In this document: in pieces, positions 47,068 to 57,622 of the stretch
Position numbering within the stretch: the stretch's first letter is position 1
How the letters are laid out: the number at the start of each line of letters is the position of its first letter
DNA from: Melastoma dodecandrum
Lineage: Eukaryota; Streptophyta; Magnoliopsida; Myrtales; Melastomataceae
NCBI GenBank assembly: GCA_029817715.1
Contig: JARUPY010000496.1
Location: forward strand, 62,001 to 126,000
Direction: 5' to 3'
Length of the DNA: 64,000 nucleotides
Notes under the pieces: model-generated
What the model saw: the letters and a program-made list of their open reading frames with translations, nothing else
Database searches by the model: none
What the model was told of the DNA's origin: nothing
Translations under genes and position numbers: made by a program

Positions 47068-47434
47068 TCAGCGGCCGAGGATGGCGATCCGCGCCCGGAT
47101 CACGCCCCGCGACTCGATGCCGAGGCGGCGGGCGAGGCCGTGGGACAGGTCGATGGCGCGATGCAGTCGGGGATGGGGGCCCGCGGTCATTGACCCGGCC
47201 ACACCACGGAGCGACCGGTCGCGGGATCGGTAACCTGGACGCGCGTGCCGAACGGCAGGGTCCAGGACGCACCACGTCGCGCCCCACGGATCGAAGCGCT
47301 CGCCGTTGGCCGTCACCCGTCCGCTCTCGTGTCCGTAGAACGAGACGAGGCCGAGCGTGTCGGCATGGGCGGCGCGCCGCCGCGAGCACGAGGCACGCGA
47401 GGACGACCCGCAGCGCGAGGCGATGCAGGAGCAT
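47068..47434 (-). CDS. RlpA-like double-psi beta-barrel protein in the lysis module (frameshifted)
   Basis: A protein of about 120 codons with a signal peptide (MLLHRLALRVVLACLVLAA). The mature part, over several frames, reads SFYGHESGRVTANGERFDPW, then RVQVTDPATGRSVV, VRVNDRGP and AIDLSHGLARRLGIESRGVI. These match the RlpA/DPBB fold, in which an Asp/His pair cleaves naked glycan strands. In cellular genomes RlpA acts at the septum; here it sits in a phage lysis module and may help degrade peptidoglycan. Breaks near 47380, 47250 and 47190. Confidence 0.6.
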
Positions 47435-47483
47435 GACGATCCAGGGGTTGAAGGAACGAGGGGCCGGACTCGGCCCGGTCAGG

Positions 47484-50092
47484 TCACCCGGCGATCTCTT
47501 CGGCGACCAGCGTCGCCCCGGCCGAACCGCCAAACAGACGCTGGGCCGAGTTGCCGTTGAGGCGAAGGTTGCCGCTGTCGGCACCGACCCGCACCGTGTA
47601 GGTGACGGCCCCGGTCGTACCCGGCGCGTCGTCAACTTCTAGAGAAAGAGCCTGCGTGACGTTGTCGGTGTAGATCAGCGCGTAGCCCGCTCGGATCGCG
47701 CTCGCCTGCCCGCCGCGGAAGATTCGCCGCGATGAAAGCGCCGCCCCCGAGCTTTGAGCCCTCGCCTCTGAACCGCAGCCTGATCTTGCTGGCGGCGGAA
47801 ATCGGCGTGATCGTCACTGAGAGGATCTGCGTCCCCTCGTTCGATTGCGGAATGGTGTCGTCGAAAGGGATGGTGGCCGACAGGTTCTCATTGTTGGCGT
47901 AGGGCGTCGCCGCCACGCTCTGGCGGACGCGTCCCGCCTCGATGCTGTAGCGCTGCGGCAAGCCCGTGGCCCCGGCCGAGAGGGACCGTGCCACCGACAT
48001 CCTCGTAGTAGGGCGTACCGCTGGCACCGACGCCGACGCTCAACGACATTGGACGCCGAAGGCGTCGATCCGGGCGCCCTGGCCCGCGACGAAGCCGTTG
48101 TACAGCGCGGCCGTGATCGTGACGTTGGTCGCGTCGGTGATTCCCGTTGTTGGTCCGCGACAGATGGCGTTGTTCTGCCCGTTGGTGCTCGACGCGCCGG
48201 GGATGATCATCCGCCCGTTGTCGTTGTAGAAATCGAAGCCGTTCCAAGCCGCGATACCGCCCTCGTTCTGCAGGAAGCCGTCGAGGACCTGATAGCCTCG
48301 GGCGTTGCCAACTGCCCGGCCCGCGTTTCCGTTCTGGTTGAGGATGCTGGCCTTGGTGCGGGAGAATTGCCCGACGCCGAAGTTGCCATGGCCCTCGAAG
48401 TTAAAGGCGTAGACGGACGAGGTTGTTCTGGGCGAGCAGCCCGTTGCCGCCTCCGGCTGGCGAGAAACGTGCCGTTGCCCGACGAGATACAATTGTACAG
48501 GGCCATCTGCCCGACATCGCGGGCCATAAAGCCGTTGTTGCCGTTCGATGATGCGATCACGCCGTTGGCCGTGATCGAGCCGCCGTAGTTCGCCCGCACG
48601 CCCTCGGCGGAGAAGCCTGCCACGGCGAGGCTCGGCCCGAGGATCAGGGTGCCGTGCGAGCCGTTGGCGCTTCGGACTTGTTCCAGACGGCCGATCGTGT
48701 TGTCGTTGGCGAAGGCGCCGATCACGTCGGACATTCGAGAGGCCGCCCAGCTTCGTTGCGTCGAAGGCGTTGACGCCCGAGGCGAACTGCAACCGCGCCT
48801 TGTTGACCGTCACGGTGCCGGTGATCGATCCGGAGGGCGGCTGCTGATTGTAGGCTGTGTTGGTCAGAACTGCCGTGGTGCCGTTCGTGATCGAAGCGAC
48901 CCGCCATGCGCCGCGATGCAGGAAGTGCAGGGGCGACGAGCCGGAGGTCGCGGTGATCTGGATCAGACCCCCCACGGCCATGTCGGCCGGTCGTGCCGAA
49001 GGTCGCGGCGACCGACCATGCGCCAGGCGCGCCGGACACGGCCGTCACGCCGGTCAGCGTCGTCGTGGCCGGTGTCGGGGCCCTGGATTCACGATCCGGT
49101 CGGCGTCCATCCGATCAAGGGCGATGGTCGCGGCTTCGTTGATCAAGCCGGGAAGTAGCGAGAGGACGATCTGTCCGGTACGGCCGATGAGCTTACCGTC
49201 GAGGCCGGCGAGCGCCGCCTCCACCGTGGCGTAGGTGCCGCCGGCCGCCCACGGTCAGGGGTTGCGGCCGTTAGTTGAGAGGCGACGCGTCCGGCGATGG
49301 CCGTCGTGTTCAAGGAAATCGCGGCGGCCTGATCCGAAACGGTGCGGGCCAGAGTTGCCGCTCGGACGCGCCGGACGAGGGGGTTACAGGACATGCCAGA
49401 CACGTCGCCCGACGAGCCCGTGCCTGTTAGGGCGACGGACTGCATGGTGAAGCTGCCGGTAAATGTCGGGTTGGCCTTCGGCACGAACGAGCCGAGCCAA
49501 CTAGCGATGGGTCTGCGCCGAGCCGCCCGACGTCGCGGACATCCCGGAGATGTCGCCGGTTGAAGCCGGAGCCGCTCAAGTTGATCGCTGGCATGGTAGG
49601 CGTGCCGGTGAACACGGGGCTCGCCTTTGGCGCCGAGGAGACCTTCGGCAGCGGTGGCGCGGGAAACCTCGGCGCCGATCGCCGAAGTGTTGGAACTGAA
49701 CCGTACCGAAGATGGCACCGAGGAGCTGGGTGCTTCCGTTCGCCGTGGCGCTCATCCCGGAAACGTCACCGGTCGAACCTGGACCGGTCAGAGCCCACCT
49801 CGGCGCCGTCACGACTCCGGTGAAGGTCGGACTGGCGAGTGGCGCGAGAAGCCCCTCGGCCGCCTTCGCGCGACTGGCCTCGGCGGAAATCGCGGAGGCG
49901 TTTGCCCTGCACGTTTCCGAGAACCGCGCCGAGGGACAGCGTCGAACCGTTGGCGGTGACGCTTAGGCTGGAAGCATCCCCGGAGGTTCCGGTGCCGAGC
50001 GTGATGGCGGGCACCTTGCCGGGGTCGAGGGCGTAGGCCGCCTGGGGGATGATCAGCGCCGTGAGCGCGAAGAGGCGAGCGAGGGCGCGCAT
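47484..50092 (-). CDS. Phage tail fibre/spike with N-terminal repeats and a signal-like start (frameshifted)
   Basis: About 870 codons. The N-terminus MRALARLFALTALIIPQAAY reads like a signal peptide, odd for a virion protein. Then come at least four repeats of a module seen as PTFTGSFTMQSVALTGTGSS and GDVSGMS, with near copies PVFTGTPTMPAINLSGSGF and APRWALTGPGSTGDVSGMS. The middle (FMARDVGQMALYNCISSGNG, then GYQVLDGFLQNEGGIAAWNG) looks like a right-handed beta-helix. The C-terminus includes SKLGGGAFIAA. Breaks occur every 150-300 bases. It is probably a receptor-binding fibre or spike; host receptor unknown. Confidence 0.6.
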
Positions 50093-50109
50093 CAGGTGTT
50101 CGTCCACCG

Positions 50110-50659
50110 TCAGGTTGAGGGTGTAATCCGCCCGACGGCGTGCCCATCTTCCACGGCTTCCCAGGTCCCAGAACGTCGGGAGCGGTCGGCAGGCTGGCCA
50201 TCCACGCCCGGAAACGCCACGTCGAAGATGTTTAGCGCGAGCTCCGTCGCTGATCCACGCCAAACGGTCGCCATCGTAGGTCACGCGCACGAAACCGCCC
50301 CGCCGGCAGGACGCCGGCGCCGAATTCGCGACCGTCGGAGTCTCGCCATGGGATGGGGCCGGTCCCGTCCACGTTGAGCGTGGCCAGATCGGTGTAGCTC
50401 CGGTCGATCTTGACCAGGAAGCTGAGGCCGGGACGCAGTCCGACCACGCCGGAGGCGGTCGTGATCGTTATAGGTGTTCGGGGGTCGGACCACCGGTCTT
50501 CAACGCGCCACCCTGATCGTCGGCAAGCGCGCGATTGCCCGCCATCACGCCGCGGAGCATTCCCGCGAAAACGCGCTGTGAAGCACCATCCTGCGCGGGA
50601 ATGGTCGGGTCGGCCGTCGCATTGGCGAAGCGGTCGAGAGCCCATGTCAGGACGCCCAT
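50110..50659 (-). CDS. Phage tail protein (frameshifted)
   Basis: About 183 codons starting MGVLTWALDRFANATADPTI, then SQRVFAGMLRGVMAGNRALA, ITTASGVVGLRPGLSFLVKI and GTGPIPWRDSDGREFGAGVL. The end is near 50110 (HAVGRITPST). The beta-rich pattern with a helical N-terminus is that of a structural protein between two tail fibre genes. I do not recognise a named family. Breaks near 50490, 50300 and 50210. Confidence 0.5.
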
Positions 50660-50677
50660 CGGTGGGTCTCCGGAGGT

Positions 50678-51967
50678 TCAGGCTTTGAGGAGGAGGACGG
50701 CGATCGCGCCGGGGGGCACGTTCGCGTGCGGCGCGTCGCTCCCGCCCAGATTGACCGTGACCGTGTGGGTGTGGTCGGGCGCCGCCGCGATCCCATGCTG
50801 ATGGACGCCATCGGTCGTGATCGTGTGAGCGTGATCAGTGACCGCCGTCACAGTGACGTTGTGTGCGTGCAGCCCGTTGGCGTCGATCGCCAAGCCGTGC
50901 GCATGGGATCCTGCCGCCTGCGGTCTGACCCGAAGAGTTCGAGGCCGCCTGTCCCGTGGAGATCTGACCGCCCAGGCCGCCGCTGCCATAGGCGTTCTGG
51001 ACGTTATAATTGGACGTTGTGGACGTGATCGCCCGCCGCCACGGCGGTACCCGAATGGGTGTGCGCGCCCTGGTTGTCGGTCGCAGGCGCCATGGGTGTG
51101 AGCGCCGGCCGCAACCCGTCGTGCCGCCATGGTTGTGCGAGCCGCCTTGCGCGGTCGAGCCACCATGGTCGTGCGCCCCGGCGGCCCCCGTCGTACCCGT
51201 CGCCCCGCCCGAGGGCAGATGCGTCGCCTTCAGGACCACGCCGGCCGTGCCGCCGACGCTGCCGAGCGTTCCGGCGAGGCCGTTCGCGGCGGTGAGAACC
51301 GTGCCGGCCGCGTCCTGCGCGAACAGCGTGCGCCCGACGACGTTCGGCAGATTGAAGGTCGTCGATCCGTCGCCCGCGCCATAGGTCGTGCCGATCACGG
51401 CGAAGAGCGCGGAGGTAGGCGGTGCGAGAGGACGGCCGATCCGTCCGGAACGAGCCAGCCGGGGCGCGGTGTCTGCGCCAGCCTGCCAGCGATAGGCGCC
51501 GGGCGCCGTGAGATCCGGCGAGGACAGGATTGTAGGCCGAGAGCGACGGGACGAAGGAGGCGCGGGTAGATCGTGCCGGGGCTCAGATCTGCCGGGGGCG
51601 AGTTCGCGGTTCCGGCCCCGGCGCAGGGGCCTTGGCCGGACAACCGTCGGGGGCGAGCTGCGCGGGACCTTGGTTGGCCGCATCAACGATGAACGCCACG
51701 GTGTGGCCGCGGGTCGCCGTGCCCGGGGCATCGGAAGGTGCCGACAGAGATGACTTTGGTTCGTCGTCAGCGCGTAGACGTCGCTCGCGCCACGGGACGG
51801 CGACGAGCGAGCCCACGTTGTCATCGCGCCAGCAGGCGAGGGCCGCCATCAGGGCGCGCGCCGAGTTTGTTCACCGTCGCGGCGGGCTGGCCCTCCTGGA
51901 AGTTGATCGGAGGGGCGCCGAGATCGTTCGAGATCGGATCGACGCTGAAATCGACAAGGCCAGTCAT
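50678..51967 (-). CDS. Phage tail fibre with tail-collar domain and His-rich C-terminus (frameshifted)
   Basis: About 430 codons. The N-terminus is MTGLVDFSVDPISNDLGAPP and INFQEGQPAATVNKLG. The middle has the phage tail collar signature ALFAVIGTTYGAGDGSTTFN followed by LPNVVGRTLFAQDAAG. The C-terminus is loaded with His-Thr and His-Gly repeats (GAHDHGGSTAQGGSHNHGGT, HNVTVTAVTDHAHTITTDGV) and ends PPGAIAVLLLKA. HxH clusters in such fibres bind iron and pack trimers. Breaks near 51850, 51690, 51600, 51050 and 50920. Confidence 0.7.
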
Positions 51968-52780
51968 GGACCCCTCGGGCAGCCGACATCGCCCGTGCGC
52001 CGCGACGGCGCCGGGTTGATGCAGACGGGGTGGGCGGAAACCTCAGGCGCGGGCGGGGCGCGCGCCAGGGATGCGAGATAGCGGGCGGCGTCGAACGGCT
52101 GGCCCCGGCGCTGGACCGGCTGGAGCGCCATCGGCGCGGGAGCCTTGGCTTGGGTGTGGGGCCGCCGGACTGGCGGCCTGATCCGATCCGCCCAGCGCTT
52201 TCAGCAGCGAGGCGACGTCGACGCCCGTGTCGGCCTGCGGAGCCTGCATTGGCGCGCCACCCGCCGGGGTGACGGAGCCGGGCGTTTCCGGCCGCGACGG
52301 GACCGCCGAGGCCGAAGGCGCCGACAGGTGAAGCCGAGCCGGGCGAGAAGGACCCGCCGAGGAAGGACGCGGCCTTCGCCTCGTGGGGCGCCCATCTGGC
52401 TCGCGACCTTGTCCGCCACGGTACCCGGTGCACCACCGTTGCCCGCGTCGCTGGCGTCATAGAGGCCGGGGCGGCCGGCGTTGATCGTCGAATAGAGATC
52501 GAGCCGACCCATTCCGGGCTTGAAGCCGCGATCCGTCAGGTAGCGCTCGACGGCCGGCAGCTGCTCCTCGAAGGTCTGGCCCTGGCTCGCTCCGTAGGCC
52601 TGCTGTTCGTTCGGGCCGAACTGGATGAGGCCGATGTGCCGCCGACCGGCGCCGCCCCGGATACTCGGATCGAAACGTGCCGCCCGTCTCGTAGGAGACG
52701 ACGGTCGCGAGATCGAGCGGATTGGCGCCGAGACGCTGCGCCGAAGCGATCAGCGCGGCGGCTCGCGGGTCATCGGCCAT
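51964..52780 (-). CDS. Phage lytic transglycosylase-like protein (frameshifted)
   Basis: About 272 codons starting MADDPRAAALIASAQRLGAN. The stretch PLDLATVVSYETGGTF matches the catalytic-Glu helix of virion-associated muramidases, and RYLTDRGFKPGMGRLDLYST (partly in another frame) is typical of that group. The second half is Pro/Ala-rich and ends RRTGDVGCPRGP, with its TGA overlapping the start of the fibre gene downstream. It probably opens the cell wall during infection. Breaks near 52660, 52500, 52390 and 52100. Confidence 0.55.
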
Positions 52781-53009
52781 GATGGGGTCCGGAAACGCGA
52801 AAGCCCCGCATGGGGCGGGGCTTCACGGGGTCGGGCGCGCAGCGCTCGCGACACATAGCGGAATGCCGGGGTTCGCCCGACGGGTCAAGTGCAGAAGCAA
52901 ATGGGCCGGGCGCTTGTGGAAGCGGCCCGACCCATTCATCCTCGGAGGTGCGAAGCTACCGAAGGATGTCGGATTGTGACATGCATGCGATGCCGGCGGC
53001 AAGGGGACG

Positions 53010-53558
53010 TTGTCAGTTCCGAAGCGAACATCACGGAATGAGCATCCCAAGCCGTTGGCCACAACCATCGTTTCTCTGGTGATCTTCGGCTCCGTGCTTC
53101 CTGCATTCGCTCAGGACGCGAGCTTTCCGCCCCCTCAGCGGCTGCCCGGTTGGGTCGTGAAGATCAATAATTTGGTCGAATGGCTATCGTCGTTCACGCC
53201 GAGCGGAACGCCATCAACGCAAGCCTCGAACCTCATCTATCTCAACCTTGGAGCTATAATCGGGGGCCTTGCAGCTTCACTGCCGACGATACGTCTCCTC
53301 CTGGCAAGGCGAGCCGAGCGGATCGCGGCCGACGAAAACCTGCGCAAGCTGGAGGCTAAAAAATTCAACGAACATCTCAAGGTACTTGCATCGTTCTGCA
53401 ACACGGCCGGTGCCGCCACCATTGGCGCCGCCTTCATCGTGCCTTACGTTGGAAACCACGCACCCCTCGGCAGCGAGCAACTCGGGTGGAGCGTGATTGG
53501 TGTGGTCGTAATGCTGATCGGGCAGATTGGTCTGCGCTTCATGAAATCCGAGAGTTAA
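53010..53558 (+). CDS. Plus-strand membrane protein inside the prophage
   Basis: A protein of up to 182 residues, with TTG 53055 as a good alternative start, giving a signal peptide ATTIVSLVIFGSVLPAFA and a cut before QDAS. Three further hydrophobic helices follow: LGAIIGGLAASLPTIRLLLA, TIGAAFIVPYVG and WSVIGVVVMLIGQIGLRF. It is on the strand opposite to all neighbours, has an intact frame and a lower GC than the rest, and stands just ahead of a second small membrane gene. This is the usual look of an added prophage gene (moron), perhaps for exclusion of other phages. Function unknown. Confidence 0.65.
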   Translation: MSVPKRTSRNEHPKPLATTIVSLVIFGSVLPAFAQDASFPPPQRLPGWVVKINNLVEWLSSFTPSGTPSTQASNLIYLNLGAIIGGLAASLPTIRLLLARRAERIAADENLRKLEAKKFNEHLKVLASFCNTAGAATIGAAFIVPYVGNHAPLGSEQLGWSVIGVVVMLIGQIGLRFMKSES

Positions 53559-53560
53559 CG

Positions 53561-53710
53561 ATGACCCCCACGAACCTCTTGCTTTTCATCGTTGGCCTCC
53601 TCGCCGGAGGAGGCTTGGGCGGAGCTTATCTCGCCTCGCGAGCATTCGACCGAAAATATGGGAAGCCTCCATACGGGAAGAGTGAGACCTCGCCCCCAGC
53701 ACAGCACTGA
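53561..53710 (+). CDS. Tiny single-helix membrane protein, partner of the preceding gene
   Basis: A 49-residue protein starting MTPTNLLLFIVGLLAGGGLG. The Gly-rich helix LLAGGGLGGAYLASRAF is followed by a basic tail (DRKYGKPPYGKSET). It begins three bases after the stop of the larger membrane gene and is surely co-transcribed. Together they form a two-gene cassette on the plus strand. No family recognised. Confidence 0.55.
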   Translation: MTPTNLLLFIVGLLAGGGLGGAYLASRAFDRKYGKPPYGKSETSPPAQH

Positions 53711-54125
53711 GCCGTGAGCGATCCAGGCTCGGCCATGCCCCGTTGGCTCTCCCGCCTGCTATGGGTGACAGCGTAACCCCATGATCAGGTTCCATCATAA
53801 GCCTTGCTGCTATGACCTGCGCCATGTCCCCGGCCATCGGTCAGCAAATGAATGCGGAAGGCGCAGCTCGCACGGCAAGCGTAACTTCGGCCCATCGTTC
53901 AATTCTGTGGCGCCTACTATCTAATTGACGGTCCAAAGGCGGCCAAGATGAGTGCTGCGAGCAGAGAACTGGCTTTGCAATGGGCCCCGCCCGGTAAGGG
54001 CAGGGCGCTCGTGAACGCCGAATTTAAACCGCCGTCTACGTGAGGTAGAGGTGACGGGTGCCTCGCATTGGTGTCAGAATATGCGCGAAGTTCACCGCAC
54101 CCTCGGCAGCGGCCTCTTCCTCGAA
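53711..54125. other. Intergenic stretch with one possible tiny ORF
   Basis: About 415 bases. A 31-codon frame at 53948-54043 starts ATG after aaaggcggccaag and encodes MSAASRELALQWAPPGKG and a short tail; I list it as possible only. The rest has no visible gene. It likely contains the promoter for the plus-strand gene at 54126. Confidence 0.35.
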
Positions 54126-54388
54126 ATGAGACCGACCCTTCGCCTCATCCTTGTCTGCTGGCTACTTTTCACCGGAGCGATGGCTGTCGTTTCCCTGGTG
54201 TTACACGCAGTCGTGCCGCCGGTGTTGAACGAGCTACAGGAAAAGCGATCGGCGTCGGCCCCGCTCGGCCTTCATGCTCGCAGCGTGGGTGGCGGTCGCC
54301 CTCTACGTCTACCCGCCCCTAGTGCGAGGCTGGCTTGTGCGCCGGCGCAGCCACCCGCATTCGCCAGCGCTAACAGCCGGGTCGTGAA
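54126..54388 (+). CDS. Plus-strand two-helix membrane protein (frameshifted)
   Basis: About 87 codons starting MRPTLRLILVCWLLFTGAMA. The first helix is LILVCWLLFTGAMAVVSLVL; after a break near 54275 the second reads AWVAVALYVYPPLVRGWLV, with a basic end RRRSHPHSPALTAGS. It shares orientation and type with the cassette at 53010-53710. Its end overlaps the presumed end of the minus-strand gene. Confidence 0.45.
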
Positions 54389-57300
54389 CAGCTCCGCGCT
54401 CTTGCTGCTGGGTTGAGACCGGGCGAGGGCGCGGAGGTCTGGCAACAGCCTTCGGATCGAACATGAGGCGAGCGACGGCTTCACCGCTGTGCAGCATCCG
54501 GCCGCGCATCATCGCTTCGCTGATGCCGTGCTTGGCGCCGACGGCGAAGCCGGCGACACCGCCCTTTACGCCTCCGGCCGCCGCTCCGGCCAGCAATCCC
54601 GGTCAACGCATCGGAGACGGCCTGCCCGGCGTGGGTCTTGCCCGACTGGAATTCCTTCTGGATCGCATGGGTTGAACGCGGTGTCAGACCCCTTGGCGGG
54701 CCGGTAGCCCGTGGCCTCGAGGGTCGTCAGCAGGCGGTCGAGGCCAGCCCATCGCGTTCTCCCCGTCAGGGAGCGCCCGCATCACAGCTTCGAGATTGTG
54801 CCGCTGCTGCGTATTCCCGCGGATCGCCGAGGCGAACCCAGCGCCGCCATACTGCGAGGCGACGCCCTTCGTCTGCTGCGTCGCTTCGTTGAACACGGTC
54901 TCCAGATAGGTCCGGGCGAGGCTTTCGGCGGCCGGCGCATCGTTGCGCACCAGCGCCTGCATGGTGCTGGCGATCTCCCGGTGGCTCCCCGGAGCCGGAT
55001 TTTGCGCGAAGAGGGTACGCGTCGCCGCCGCCATGTCAGGGCGCTCGGCGATCCGCCCAAGGGGGGAAGCTTCAACCCGGGCCATCCCCTCCCGCGCCAT
55101 CGCGAGGCGCGAGAGGCGGGTCGCGCACCTCTGGAAGGGCGTCGAGCACGTCGGCGTGCTCTCGCATCGCGCTAACGGAGCGCCTCGGCGGAGAGATCAA
55201 CCCTCCGCACCAGCCGCGCGGTCCATGATCTGACTTTCGACGTGTCGTCCCGAGGGCCACGCGCGAGTTCGGCGCGGGCTGGGCCATCATCTCGCGCGCG
55301 GCCGTCGGGCTACTCATCATGCCCGGTACCTGCTCGGCCGGCGTCCGGAACGGCCCGTCCCCACCAGGCGCCTCGACGCGACTCGTGGCTCGGTTGAGCG
55401 GCGTGTTGGGCCGCTCGAACGGCTCCAGCTGGGCGGAGTGCCGGGCGTAGACCCTCATCGGCCGCCGCCATCTCGGGAACGGCCTTCAGGCCGCCGGTCG
55501 ATGCCCTGGCGCCCGATGGTCAGGTCGCGGACCTTCGTGCCATCGCCGACCTCAATAGCCCGTCGGATATCCTGATCGAGAAACGCTCGCGGGCCCGATG
55601 ATTGCCGGCCACCGTCATATCCGTCTGGCCGCCCGACGCCTCGTAGAGGTACTGGCGTGCCTGCGCGCAGGTTAAGCGGCCACATCTCCCTTCGCGGTTG
55701 CGCAGCAGATCGTCGATCGCCGCAAGACCGGCCGACGGATCGACCTGACCATGACGGACGTCGGGGATCTGCTCCTGGATTGTCGTGCTGCGAGAGAGAC
55801 GGCGCCGGCGGTTCCCGCATGGCGCCCACGTCCGCTCATAAGCCCGCGATCGGGTCCGGCTCCTCGCCCCGCATCATCGCGCCGAGCACCCGCGATCGGA
55901 TGTCGGGGTGAAGACTGTCGGGCTAGATGCCCTGGGTCAGCAGGTCTGTGTCGAGGCGGCTTTCGGCCTCCGAGAGGGCGGCACGATACTCGTCCCTGGA
56001 CTTGGCCCGGCTTCGTCCGCCCAGCCGCCCCGATCCGCTCCTGTCCGGTGGGATAGGAGGGGACGCCCCGCTGTTCGTTTTGGAGCTTGCGCAGCAGCTC
56101 GGAGGAGATATCCCGCGCCATGCCGCCGTCGGCGTCGGGCCGGAAGTAGCCCTCCTCGATGAGGCGTTCCCGCCAGAAGTTGTCGATCGACTTGCCCCCG
56201 GTCCGGGCGACGTTGCCCACGCCAGGGATGTTGAAGCGATGGAGATCGGTCGCCAGCACATCGCCTTCGAGCGGCAGACCAACCGTTGCGGGCGATGAAA
56301 CCGGGCAAGGCTCATCGGGCCGGCACCGGCCTCCGCCTCGATGGTCGGGGGCGGGTCGAGCGGGCGCGGGGCTCCATCGCCGAATTGCGGTCGGCTGTAG
56401 CGGGCTTCGGTCACCACGGGTTCGCCGGGGCGCTCGCACCGTGATCTGGCGCTCGATGCCGAACCGCTCCGGCGCGTCGCGCGCGGCCCGGTAGAGGGGT
56501 TCGCTGGCGTTGGGCCCCGCGGTCTCCAGGCCGCCCCGGATACCCCCGAGCTCATCCTGGATCGTGCGCCCAGCCTGCTCCGGCGTGATCCGCGGGCCGG
56601 TCGCGCCGCGTGCCTGCGTGAACGCCATGCCCTCCGACGTCTGCATCATGCCGCCGCGAGCCGCTGCCTGCCACATCGAAGCCGAGGGCAGTCGGGCTCG
56701 CGGCTTTCGGCGCCGATCCGATCGAAGATAGCCCGGCCGGCATTGTCGATCTGGGCAGGGCGCGCGGCGTAGAAATCGCCGGCGATACGCCCCCCCTCGC
56801 CACCGGAGTTCGCCGCAACGCGCTCCAATTGGGAGGCGCGCACGGCGCGGCCGCCGGTCGCTGCATTCAGGGCCTCGCCGACGGACAAATTGACGGGACT
56901 GCCCGGCGCATTCGCCGCCGCGTCGCGGATCGACAGAGCCGAGGCCAGTTCGGCCTCCGTGAGACCATGTGCGGCCTCGCGAAGGAGGTGCTCACCGGGT
57001 TGGCCGCCCCTGATCGCCTGGACGGCGCGCCCCACCCCAGCGCCGAATCGCGGGCCCGGCCGCTCCCAAGCCAGCGCCGATCGCGGCAACCCTGCTCGAT
57101 CGCTCCGAGATCGCCACCCGAACGGACTGCCGCATCGGCACCACCGATGGCGGAACCGGACAGCCCCGACGGCCGCCAATGCGGGCGGGAAGCGCAGCCT
57201 TTGAGATACCGAACGCGGCCGGTGCAGCAGCCATCAGCGGCAGGGAGCCGACGACGCCACCCCCGACCTCACCCGCCACGGATGCGATGGGATGCTCGGA

Positions 57301-57621
57301 AGCCGTACGATCGCCGAACTTCTCGACGTTAGCGAGCTCGTCCGAGAAGCGCGTGTCGTTCTTCAGCGCCCGGATGCCGGCGGCGGCGCGGTTCGCGCCG
57401 CGAGCAGGTAGGGTCCGATTACTGGTACGCCATTGATGAGACCGCGCCCGACAGCCGCCGAGGCATCGCCCGCGCCTCCGGCCGCCGGGACATCGGTCGG
57501 CCCGGCCCTCGAGCTGACGGATGAGATCCGGATCGGTGACGCGCTGCGGCCCTCCGGCCGGCGCCTCAGGCGCATCCAGCAGGCGCAGCAGCTCGGGATC
57601 GGTGACGCGGGTCCCGGCCAT
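54319..57621 (-). CDS. Very large internal virion/ejection-type phage protein (heavily frameshifted)
   Basis: About 1,080 codons if one gene. The start is MAGTRVTDPELLRLLDAPEA, with a repeated RVTDPDLIRQLEG. A glycine-rich hydrophobic zone follows (SVAGEVGGGVVGSLPLMAAA, then AAIGAGLGAAGPAI), and long helical stretches (LREAAHGLTEAELASALSIR, EALNAATGGRAVRASQLERV, NFWRERLIEEGYFRPDADGG). The C-terminal part includes AGFAVGAKHGISEAMMRGRM. Size, position and hydrophobic-plus-helical make-up resemble DNA-ejection proteins of P22-like phages. More than ten breaks, and the 3' end is uncertain; it may be two genes. Confidence 0.45.
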
Positions 57622-57622
57622 G

